From contig OX438759.1 of assembly GCA_949316235.1 (NCBI GenBank), positions 20,026,618 to 20,090,617 of the forward strand: 64,000 bases of DNA, written 5' to 3'. Both the position numbers and the translations under genes were made by a program. The notes under the pieces were generated by a model that saw nothing but the letters and a program-made list of their open reading frames with translations, did no database searches and was not told where the DNA came from. This document shows, piece after piece, positions 55,163 to 64,000 of the stretch. The stretch comes from Oegoconia quadripuncta. Its lineage: Eukaryota > Arthropoda > Insecta > Lepidoptera > Autostichidae. Positions within the stretch are counted from its first letter, which is position 1, and the number at the start of each line of letters is the position of its first letter.

Positions 55163-55422
55163 CATTATAAGGTGGAACTAACAGTTCGTAGTTTGGCATA
55201 CATTATAAGGTGAAACTAACAGTTCGTAGTTTGGCATATATTATAAGGTGAAACTAACAGTTCGTAGTTTGGTATACATTATAAGGTGAAACTAACAGTC
55301 CGTAGTTTGGCATACATTATATGGTGAAACTAACAGTTCGTAGTTTGGCATACATTATAAGGTGAAACTAACAGTCCGTAGTTTGGCATACATTATAAGG
55401 TGAAACCAACAGTTCGTAGTTT

Positions 55423-56119
55423 GACTACGGAACCCTAACTGACGAGCCGAGTAACCCGTGTCCTCTCCGAGATATTTATCTTTCAGCACGACTTGGTTCG
55501 GAGAACCCGCTGTGTACTCGCCTCCAGCCACCAACATATCAGTGACATTAGCCGCTAGCAACTCTCTTATCTTTATGTGGATTCACTATTTTGGATACAG
55601 TTCACTTACTTTTCACAGTCTATTCTATATTTGATCATTCCATTTAAATCTGCCTCTCAAAGTTTTCAGTTCACGCTTCCGATACTTGTATCTGTAGTGA
55701 GTGGCAGGCTGCTGTTTTCATATAACTCAAATTATCCAACGTCATAAATAGATCTTAGTTAACTTCTATCAAATCAATATTTTGAACCTTCTCATCTTCT
55801 AGATCACTACAGTATTGGACAGAGTAAGGCCAATGATCTTGAATAACTATAAATTGAAACATTCGAAACAGCACCAACTGGTATTTCATCGGGGGGTTAA
55901 AAACAGTGCGTAACACTACAACTCCACTCCAAGCACCAGGTCTTTTGTTTCGTGATTTCCTTCTCGTTTGTATCTTTCCTTAAGTGTTTCTTCCTCAATC
56001 ACTATATCTCTGCTCTAATACACTATGTCCATAGCTGGGGGGCCTGCTGACCTGTAATTCTGGTAGATACTATTCCGAAAATTCACACTATGAAGTTCGA
56101 CTATTCATTCATAATACGT
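55423..56119. other. No gene; start may be a repeat edge
   Basis: 55423-55445 (TGACTACGGAACCCTAAC) is the reverse of a GGGTTCCGTAG phrase seen in lepidopteran repeats. The remainder is unique; the minus-strand frame 55355-55561 has no domain. Confidence 0.4.
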
Positions 56120-56310
56120 ACAACCAAGGATGGACTCCCTTCCAGCGTCAGTCTTTCCTAAATCCTACAACCTTAAGATATTCAAAAGCAGAGTGAGTAG
56201 GCATCTACAGAGATCGCGTCCTTCATCTTCGACCACATCGTCACTTTCCATCAGATGTGATTGTGGTCAAACGCGTATCCAGTTAATCATAAACAAAAGA
56301 TGGCTTGCTC
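56120..56310 (+). pseudogene. LINE ORF2 C-terminus and 3' end, 5'-truncated
   Basis: Translation gives MDSLPASVFPKSYNL, then KIFKSRVSRHLQ, and the nucleotide end TCTTCGACCACATCGTCAC to AATCATAAA. It matches the reverse complement of 45626-45790, so two copies of one CR1/Jockey-type family are present. Only the extreme C-terminus is left. Confidence 0.75.
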
Positions 56311-57464
56311 AGTAAAAGACCTAAATACCTCTCAAAAGTTAAAATACAGTAGCACTATTTCTGTGCTTTGGGCACTATTGGGCCCTATTTGAGCACTATT
56401 GGTTGGCATAGTATAAATGTAATGTACGCGAGCCAACTAGATGCACACGTTTAGGGGTAGTGCCCACTGTCCGACAGTGATGGAAAATTATGAAATGTAT
56501 TGTACTTGTATGTATTGTATGGTGGTAGACTCCATTTGTAGAAGCCATGTTCTTTTCTTGTATATTAAGTTATCACATTATTTCATAGTTCTGCAAGTTT
56601 ATTTCCGCAAATTAAAAATAAGTAGTTATTAATTCATTTATTGTCTAATCACTGTTTGTAAATTGTAATAGTACAGTCGGCGTCATAGTTGTTCATACAG
56701 TGCTGTTTTACAAGAATAATAGCAGCGTGATGCTTATTCAAGCCATGCCAAATCATCCTCAGTTCTGTAAAATGACCCTCTTGTATAGACTATCATTTTA
56801 GTGAACTGTGTATGGTACACAACAATCAATCCAGTATACTTTATTTCACAATACGGATTACATTTGTTAAACACACACAACACAACAGTTCTCTAAAGTG
56901 ACCCTCCTGTGTAGACTATCATTGAGCATAAATAGTCAGCATGCTACCTTTAATCATGCCAAAACAGCTCTTTTGGAGCTAATTGTACGAGCTCTAGAAC
57001 TTATCAAATAAGTTAAATTTTGTACAAATGCAGGCGCTTAATTTTGAGTTATCCATAGGTACATTGTTGTGGGATATTTTCCTTCATGTACCTAATTAGA
57101 TTGCCCAAACAAGGGCAATATTGCAACATGTTTTCTTAAACGCTTTAGAATATCGTCAACTAGTTTTGAAGGTGTGTGTATCGTGGTGCCGGGAGACGGT
57201 TTGGGGAGAGCCTGATTGTGATGATTCAAGAGTAATCGGATTAACTGGGGAGAAGGAGGGGGGGGGGGGGTCTGCGTTGTTCTATAGTCTACAGTATTAC
57301 GTTATGTGTTTTTCAATCTCTCATTTCGGGGCTCGGACATACGAAACTTTTTGCACACGATTATGGAGCATTGGATGGATGGTTACCAGTAACGCAGTAC
57401 ACATTATTTATAGTACCAATAGTTCCACATCTGTTGCTAAGAAGGAATAACAACTTAAGTATGT
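56311..57464. other. No gene
   Basis: AT-rich and mostly unique. 56760-56800 and 56880-56930 share GTGACCCTCYTGTRTAGACTATC-like text (here abbreviated), an old local duplication. 57258-57270 is a G run. Confidence 0.4.
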
Positions 57465-57680
57465 AAAAACTAAAAAATGTGACAGCATATTTCGTGTTTG
57501 CGGGGGCCATGTTGTATTTTTACCATAAATGTATCTTGACCAACACGTATCTAACGACACCTTGACCATCAAAATCGGTTTAGCCGTTTAGGCTGCAGGA
57601 GATAACAGAAATCCACATACAAACACTTAGTCCATAAACACACTAAAACATTATCCTTCCTTTCTTGAACCGTCGGCTAA
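57465..57680 (+). repeat. AACCCGAC dispersed repeat, near full length
   Basis: GTGACAGCATATTTCG, GGGGGCCATGTTG, TAACGACACCTTG, AAATCGGTTTAGCCG, then ACATTATCCTTCC and ACCGTCGGCTAAA. It shows the family from one end to the other. Function and class are unknown. Confidence 0.6.
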
Positions 57681-58620
57681 AAACAGTGGAATGGATAAAA
57701 GCGTCAGTATTATGGATATCCTGACTAAAATATTCCCCTATTGTTATTTCCAATAGAATTAAATTGACATTCAATAGATGGTGTCATGTGTATCTTACGT
57801 TGAAATAGAACCCGCCGTAGATATCGACGTGCTATAGTATCGAGCACACACGTAATGCATTAAGTGAACAAGTGATAGGTTAGTTACACTGACTGAAATG
57901 TAAGACCACGCTTCAATGTCATTTATTTTTAACAGCTCCGACGGCGTGTTATATTACCATCTCTCCGTCAAGTAAGACCGTTGACTATTCACGGGGACGG
58001 GAAAAAATTATCGTTTCAAAAGAGGGAGTAAAAAATTGAATCCCTTTGAAAAGAGCGGTCGTTAGCGCCGGCTCCCGGCCGAGCGGGCGAGCGGCGCGTC
58101 GGCCATTATTTATCCATTTCGACATAAAAACAATCGCAGACGGCTATTGATTACTCTATCTTGGATTCAAATGTGGAACGTGGTGACGTCACGAGGTGAT
58201 ATCTATTTAGGATGTGGGTCGGGAAAGGAGGCGTTATCACCTCCGACCGAGGTGAAGTGTCAACGAGATGAACTATCATGGCAGCTCACTGTGACACTCA
58301 AATATAACTGGGTTGATAAAGATCTCAAGTCTCATATCATAACAACAAGGGGTATATTCGTATGTTGTCATCGTAAATCATGGTGCGTTTTCATTAGTCG
58401 ATACGAAACGACGCGGATAATTTAGAGTTCCCAGCACAGTTAATTGCATGTAGTAGAAACGCCGTTGGTACTGTTATAGTGACGTCTCGTCGGCAGGACA
58501 TAGTAAGGTCTGCTGGAAGCCTTAAAGTGTCCCACAGTCGCTTTGTGTCGACTAATGAAAATGTGCCATTAGTATTCTATAGTATAGATTCTTGTCCGCT
58601 GCTAAACATTTAACATTAGT
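57681..58620. other. Unique DNA with a GC-rich island near 58040-58110
   Basis: 57740-57770 (TTATTTCCAATAGAATTAAA, TTGACATTC) recurs at the right edge of the window (63970-64000). 58184-58191 is TGACGTCA. 58055-58105 is GC-rich. The 58147-58425 open frame shows no domain. Confidence 0.4.
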
Positions 58621-58750
58621 ATATGAAAGTTTCTGTTCTTGGCGAGCACAAACCATCCCTTATCATAGAAACGACTGCAAACAGATGAGGGAGGCCTTTG
58701 CCCAGCAGTGGGACACTATGGGCTCTTAATAATAATAATAATATGAAAGT
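58621..58750 (+). mobile_element. Very short LINE insertion with 10-bp target duplication
   Basis: ATATGAAAGT occurs at 58621-58630 and 58741-58750. Between them are 110 bp that end in GCCTTTGCCCAGCAGTGGGA, CACTATGGGC and an AAT run. The match to 26289-26353 and the duplication show a severely 5'-truncated LINE copy. Confidence 0.85.
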
Positions 58751-60670
58751 AGACTTTCTTTTATTCCTGCAAATCAATAGATACAGGTAAGATATAAAGC
58801 TCGTAACAAAGTCTTACATCTACCTCAAACTACAAATGAATGTCGTCATTATCCTTACCTTAAAGTTCAAGCGATGATAGTTTGCTAAAGAGTATTTAGG
58901 GCAAATACTCTTGAACATACATTTACTTTACTTGAGTCAGGTATATTCTGATAGAGATAAACTGTACATGAGGTTATTAAAGTTTAGAAGGGGTCTGCAA
59001 GTGGGATTAGTTACAGTGAAAGCGTTTTAGTGGAGTGAGTCAGATGAGTCGCTATTGGGTCAGGTGGTGAAGTGGTGCAGACAGGCGGGGGGCGCGGGGT
59101 GCGGGGTGCGGGGGCCGCACCCACACGGGTACAGCGGGTTGCAGCCCTGGCTAGGGGTCGTCGCTCCGACCGGGCGGCCAGCTGGACTGACAGTTCCTGG
59201 ACAACAGGCAGAAGAAATACAATGCAGCCCTAAACTCAAACTATCTACGGTAATTACCTGTCTTACAATGAAACGACCCGTATACAGTGAGACAATAGTA
59301 GATCGGTGGACATTTAAACAATGTCTACCAGTTTCTCCTTAGTGTCCTTACGGGGGCTATATTGACTCGTCAGTTCTAAATGGTAAAGTACTACATTTCT
59401 TTTGTGTCATCCAAACTTATACCATAACAAATTGTAGTATCATAAAATCAATTGTTCGAAACTCTTAAATGGTAATTTCGGTAACAAGCGTCAAGAGGGT
59501 CGCCACCGTGGTCTCTATCTGCCAATGGCACGCCGCCAGGCAAATGTATCTGACAATGATTTTGGTATCTAACAGTGCCTTCTCTAAAAGCGTGTATGTT
59601 ATCAAGTATCTTGCATGCAAATTACTGATGCAGTCGAAATAGCGTTGAAGTTCGTGATGAATTAATACATATGGCAAACGTTTGTGAAATCATAACTCGT
59701 GATAAATGTTGATGATTCATGTTGTTACAGTCCCCGGGCTGTCTGCTGCGGACGCGTCCCTGAGCCAGTATTTCTGTCGACGGACGCGGTCGGGTCACGG
59801 CGGCGGTGACCTCGCTCCTTTTAGCTCGCCCAAATGTCAACCCGCCGCGCATCGCCCCCCGCGTTCCTCTCCGAAGCCCTAATTCCGGCCTACGAATTAA
59901 ACCTATTAATACATTGTCCAAATTCCTCCACTCCGACTGCAACTGGGTCATTGCCGTGCCCTAAGATAGTTGCCGTTAGTACAAACAGCGACGAGCGGCA
60001 GAAGGGTGCGTGTGTACACTACGCGACGGTTATGTGCTCCCGATCCGAGCGGATACAAACACTCCGCCATCCATCTTGATTAGATAACGCGCTGAATAGA
60101 CACGCTCACAGCGAGATCGCATCAGCCGGAACAAGATACCATTCATTGTGATTATAACTGGTTAACTTTTTGCGAACAATAACTTACAAAAGATAACAGC
60201 CTTAACCTCGAAAGGTAGTGCCAATGCTGTTTGGAACTATCTAGATGTAATGTGGGTAGTTGGCACATGCGAGTCGTAATGGCGTCGGTACAATCACCAT
60301 TAGGGCGTGTGTGTAGCCAGAGTGGCTGCAGGAACCCTCAGCGTTGAGCGGCAGGTCGGAGCCCGCGGTCACAGCGGCCGGGCTCGCTGCCGACGGGGCG
60401 CACACCATTGACCTTTATGGGTATTTTTAACGGCGCCTGGACTTCGTTTGAGAACGCGCGCTCATTGCTTTGGCTCCACCGGACTCCATAACGTTTAATG
60501 ACCAGCATTAACTGAAACGAATCTCGACGTTATTGGAAGTCACTTTTAACTTTTAGTGTATAATAAAAAAAGTTTTGTTGCCAATATAAAAAGAATCTAT
60601 TCAAACAAATCGAGTTTGTCCGTTTGTTGTTTACTTAGCGTCGGAACATGAAACGAACTCAGTAAACGGA
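58751..60670. other. Unique DNA with several GC-rich islands
   Basis: Islands at about 59070-59180, 59720-59900, 60000-60070 and 60300-60480 stand out from the AT-rich surroundings. Open frames in them on both strands show no domain. They could be regulatory islands of a neighbouring gene or untranslated exons, which I cannot tell. Confidence 0.35.
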
Positions 60671-60757
60671 CGGCCGGTTGGTGTAGTGGGTAGTGACCTG
60701 CCTTCGAAACTAACGGTTGCGAGTTCGAATCTCGCTACGGATAAATATTTGCGTGTG
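60671..60757 (+). mobile_element. SINE type B, head only
   Basis: CGGCCGGTTGGTGTAGTGGG, ACTAACGGTTGCGAGTTC, GAATCTCGC, then only the first ~20 bp of body. Confidence 0.75.
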
Positions 60758-60823
60758 GACTACAAACTATTCTCGTGTTAGGTATGATAAATATAATGTA
60801 TGTTCTTTATCAATAGTAAAGGC

Positions 60824-61040
60824 TTTTTTTAAATTTTAAGTTGGCACTTGACCTCAATTACACCTGATGTTAAGTGAAGATGATGTCGAAGGTGGATGCG
60901 TTTTTGGGGGACTGGCTATCTTATCTTTGACAACCGGAACACAACAATGCTATTAAGATTGCTGCTTGGCGGCAGATTTAGATAAGATGGTGGTAGCTAG
61001 CCAGGCGGACATTTAAAATGCCCTACCGCCAACCGAAATT
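60824..61040 (-). mobile_element. SINE type C, 5'-truncated
   Basis: Minus-strand copy with TCAATTACACCTGATGTTAA, TTGGGGGACTGGC, GCTGCTTGGCGGCAG and the GGCGGACATTTAAAATGCCC block. It stops before the B box. Confidence 0.82.
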
Positions 61041-61338
61041 TAAAGATTTTACATTATCTCAAATCATGTGTTACCCCTGAGCGTAATAAAATCTTGATGG
61101 CTGGCAGTAATTATTGCTTGCTAGTAGGTGACGTGACTCAGCTGGCCCCGGCCCTAGGCGAGGTGAGACATCACGCCGCTGACTCAACAACATGCCGTAT
61201 TGTATATCAACGTGATTTTTAGGTATAGCTGAAACACAAAAACATTGATTAGATATGAATGAGTAACTCCACATGATGCTGATTGATATCAAGTCAATCT
61301 CCATCAGTACATTTTTAATAAATCTAATCTAACTAATA
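61041..61338. other. No gene
   Basis: Unique AT-rich interval. The minus-strand frame 61071-61304 shows no known domain. Confidence 0.4.
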
Positions 61339-61550
61339 TATGTCTTTATCTATGAAATTGCCGTTTTGTATGAAAAAATTTTTTAAATGTATTTTTTATT
61401 TGTATTAATCACCCATGCACTCAATGCATCTTTGTCAACGCAGTGGCAGTTTCTTGTTGCCCTTCTTAAAGAAATCAGCTGGATGAGACCAACAAATTCT
61501 TCAAAGGCATTTTGTACTGCCTCTCGGGTATTGAATTTTTTTCCTGCCAA
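61339..61550 (-). pseudogene. Mariner transposase C-terminus with adjacent terminal repeat
   Basis: Minus-strand translation gives LAGKKFNTREAVQNAFEEF and, further on, RNCHCVDKD. This fits the C-terminal part of mariner transposases (GK.F...E.V...F..F and a late CVD). It runs to the terminal repeat at 61339-61370 (reverse complement of GTCTTTATCTATGAAATTG, CCGTTTTGTATGAA), which matches 51936-51970. The DDD catalytic part is missing. A T run at 61551 marks where another insertion or deletion cut it. The TIRs and transposase fragment belong to the same family, now dead here. Confidence 0.62.
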
Positions 61551-62026
61551 GTTTTTTTTTTTTTTTTTTAATTTATTAGGGACTATAAACAGTTTTACAG
61601 TGTGTATAACTTACAACATTATTAACAAACAAATATGGATGATTGTAAAACCAGCAGCATTATCCACAAATTACTAACATCTCAGTACAAAACTAAAGGA
61701 ATAACTAAACTAAAACTAAAATGAACAACGCAATCTACCTGTTATATACATGAAGTATCAGATGTAGTCGTAGAAGCTACAGTTTAGATATAAGGAATAT
61801 AATATGTAGAAATAGTTGATGACAGCATAGTGTAGATGACAGCAATTTAAAATGTATTGAAATATTATTTATTTATACATTTTGTAAACACACACATATG
61901 TTTGCAAAACAAGGAAGAAGGAAATATATACGGTGACCTTTGTTTATTTACAATACAATACAATACACAAGAAGTTATCCAAATTCTGGAAAAAGTAGTA
62001 GTCTGTAGGCGCGCTCTGGATTAAAA
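61551..62026. other. T run and AT-rich DNA, possibly a LINE 3' end
   Basis: A run of about 17 T (61553-61569) followed by AATTTATTAGGGAC may be a minus-strand retroposon tail inserted in the mariner relic. No coding motif is recognised to its right. Confidence 0.4.
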
Positions 62027-62074
62027 CATATCAGCCGAAAGACTGCCACTGCTGGACGTCTTTCGGCTGATATG
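62027..62074. repeat. Perfect 16-bp hairpin
   Basis: CATATCAGCCGAAAGA (62027-62042) and TCTTTCGGCTGATATG (62059-62074) are exact reverse complements around a 16-nt spacer that includes CCACTGCTGGAC. The words resemble a lepidopteran LINE 3' end, so this may be two overlapping inverted fragments. Confidence 0.8.
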
Positions 62075-62609
62075 ATGATACAAGATTATGTTCTAAAGGA
62101 TGACTAATATTTCCTCTGCTGTTTCAGTTGAAGTAGGTATGTAGCTACAGTAATGGATGACAGTAATATATTATAGTAATAACAACGAGTGCACTTCGTT
62201 TTATTTCGGCCTTTACGTTGATAACATAATTGGAGAGGCTCAGAGCCATCAACAATACCTAAGGACGATAATAAACATGCCTTTGATAGACACGTAGCTC
62301 GTAAACCTACTCTAGAAAGATAATAATAGAAATAAGAGCCTCTTTATCTAGAAAAAAGTATGTAGAGGTAGAGCAAGCAAATGACTGAAGAGTGAGAACA
62401 GCAGTCAGAAAAGTAAAAGATATACGGTCTGTATTTTAATTCGTGTATTTCCTGTTAACAGGCGAATCCATTCGTTCTACGGTAGTGTTATTCCTCTATG
62501 GTTCTACAAAGAATCACAGCCAAATTACATCCAAAATATTTAAACAAACTACACTGTTCCCTCTAACATCCTAAATTAGTAATAATAATTTGAGAACAAT
62601 TAAATTATT
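62075..62609. other. No gene
   Basis: AT-rich unique DNA; nothing recognised. Confidence 0.4.
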
Positions 62610-62795
62610 ACCAAATACCTACCTATATGATACCTTCTCGTGTCTAGCTTTTTATGGTTTATCACTTGCAGTTGTTTTTGAGTTGATTTTAGATATAGAT
62701 TTTTGTTTTGGTTAACTTTTAGTTAATGTTTAAATTTATTCATAGAGTAATAGTAATTAATTCCTTGGTGGCAGCAACTACTCTACTTGGGGGGG
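62610..62795 (+). repeat. Dispersed repeat, inverted partner of 31775-31955
   Basis: Contains TACCTTCTCGTGTCTAGC, TTTTTATGGTTTATCAC and CCTTGGTGGCAGCAACTAC. The other copy is in reverse orientation 31 kb away. Identity is high by eye, with single-base and small differences. Confidence 0.7.
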
Positions 62796-64000
62796 CGTTA
62801 TTGTAATTATACATATAAGTAGTGTATATAAGCTGGGCTTATTGTACCTCGCGACCGTGTTGAGCGACACTACGTAGGTATAGCGACAACAACGGAACAC
62901 TCGACCGTTGACCGAAACGTCCCGACAGTTTAATCCCAAAATCCTCACATCTCTCGCGCAATTAAGGGCGAGTTCCATTCCATTACAAGAGGCAATAAAA
63001 CCCCTGCTATGTCGGCTTGTCGGCCAGCACTAGTACCGCCCCGTGGCGCCGCTCGCACAATAACGCGCACTAAAACTGTTGCAACTCTACATGAGCGGAA
63101 CTTAATGCCTTCTAGGCAATGTTCTCACTCAACGACGTCGCATTCGCATCGCATTTTGTGTTTATGACAGCACTTGAGTGATACGATCGCTATAATGGAG
63201 CGTAACTACACTCTGATCCATCAGACGGGAATGTATCTCGTGATATGATAATAATAACTTAGCTAGATATAGAGCCACATTGATTGGTGCAAAAACAAGT
63301 CGGGGCGGAATGCTGCGCTCGCAGTCAGCTGTCAAGCGTATCTTTACAAAAGTCATATCAAAATTTAATTTTGAATTTTATGATGCAATAAAGATATAGC
63401 CGTCAGTTCAGGCGATGAGTACTTTCTTTGCTACTTCACTGAAATACTCAGAGTTCCGTAGTTTCCGAACTATAGTTTCGACATATCTATGTCTTACATC
63501 TATTTTATGCACAGACTATAAACGCTATAAAGCTGAAAGGTATAGTTTATATCGCCAGCAAAGCTATGAAATAAAATCTTTTTGTATCGTGTGAATCGAA
63601 TGTTATTTTAAAACAACTGATTATTTGTGTCGTGATATAGATTAAATATAATTTTCTATCCTATTCCAATCTAGGCTATTTTAGTCTATCCTACTCTACA
63701 AAAATCTATCCTACTCAACATTAACAAAAAAAAAAAAGGTTGTTACAAAATTAGCGACTACCTGAATGACATAAACGCTTGGTATACTTCGCCCAGCTCC
63801 CAAAAATTGTAAAATTGTATTAGTTGTATACTTTTATATATATAAAAAAAAGAGAAAAGAAAATGATCCTGTGGGTTCTTGCGCCGCTTCTTTTCCCACA
63901 GATGATTTCCCTTTCCGAAGCGGTGGTAGCTTGGACATACTGACTGTCCGAAAAATGCTTAGCCCTATTTTTATTTCCAGTAGATTTAAATTGACATTCA
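62796..64000. other. Right edge, no gene recognised
   Basis: 63000-63080 is a GC-richer patch. 63660-63715 repeats TCTATCCTACTC-like words. The last ~35 bp (TTTATTTCCAGTAGATTTAA) resemble 57740-57775, so a dispersed repeat is cut by the window end. Confidence 0.4.

Larger units (their letters stand above)
53407..55422 (+). repeat. 38-bp satellite array with four embedded inverted-repeat elements
   Basis: The monomer is 38 bp (ATAAGGTGAAACTAACAG then TCCGTAGTTTGGCATACATT). It repeats about 37 times with very few variants (GTTCG for GTCCG; TGGAAC for TGAAAC). A degenerate unit sits at about 53371-53406. Four 143-bp elements interrupt the array at 53512, 53888, 54454 and 55020. Intervals between elements are 233, 423 and 423 bp, i.e. 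6x38+5 and 11x38+5. The last unit runs into CGTAGTTTGACTACGGAACC, where unique DNA begins. Near-identity of units indicates recent amplification. Confidence 0.97.

Noticed and set aside
53407..55422. CRISPR array
   Set aside because: The repeats are contiguous 38-bp units with no variable spacers, in a eukaryotic repeat context. It is a satellite.
57121..57450. 109-codon open frame
   Set aside because: No domain; it includes a G run and is flanked by repeats.

Overview
The window looks like nuclear DNA of a moth or butterfly (Lepidoptera). Evidence is the dense mix of tRNA-derived SINEs, short 3' ends of LINEs (including the motif GCCCAGCAGTGGGAC), mariner ends, and BEL/Pao and Ty3/Gypsy retrotransposons, in AT-rich DNA without bacterial gene order. 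A noctuid-like moth is my guess; the sequence does not prove it. I found no convincing host protein-coding gene, rRNA or true tRNA gene. This appears to be intergenic or intronic DNA shaped by mobile elements.

Bases 1-17542 are dominated by two apparently young LTR retrotransposons about 0.7 kb apart. The first (1015-10548, + strand) is a BEL/Pao element. It has a 5-bp target duplication, LTRs that look identical over 628 bp, a primer-binding site matching tRNA-Tyr, and one intact 1925-residue Gag-Pol frame. Its 5' LTR is interrupted by a later insertion (1329-3745): a Jockey-like LINE with a 5' UTR, an ORF1 (Gag-like, zinc knuckles), a 3' UTR and a poly(A) tail, but no reverse transcriptase. 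The second (11232-17538, - strand) is a Ty3/Gypsy element. It has a 4-bp target duplication, 229-bp LTRs that look identical, a SAP-like motif at the Gag N-terminus, and a frame break between RNase H and integrase.

Bases 17543-53400 are unique DNA peppered with short elements. There are three SINE types, called here A, B and C; A and B have different tRNA-like heads but share a body. There are also LINE C-terminal relics, mariner relics, several terminal-inverted-repeat miniature elements, a 47-bp tandem array, a degenerate ~43-bp array and a 249-bp TG microsatellite.

Bases 53407-55422 hold the most structured feature: a 38-bp satellite whose array contains four copies of a 143-bp inverted-repeat element. 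The copies are spaced as 38n+5 bp between elements, and two 566-bp higher-order units are visible. This implies one insertion with a 5-bp duplication followed by amplification of the composite.

Bases 55423-64000 return to unique DNA with GC-richer islands and more SINE, LINE and mariner fragments. Eight palindromic CRE-type sites (TGACGTCA) lie in the part outside the LTR elements, more than base composition alone would predict. All repeat calls and identities were made by eye, without alignment or database searches.
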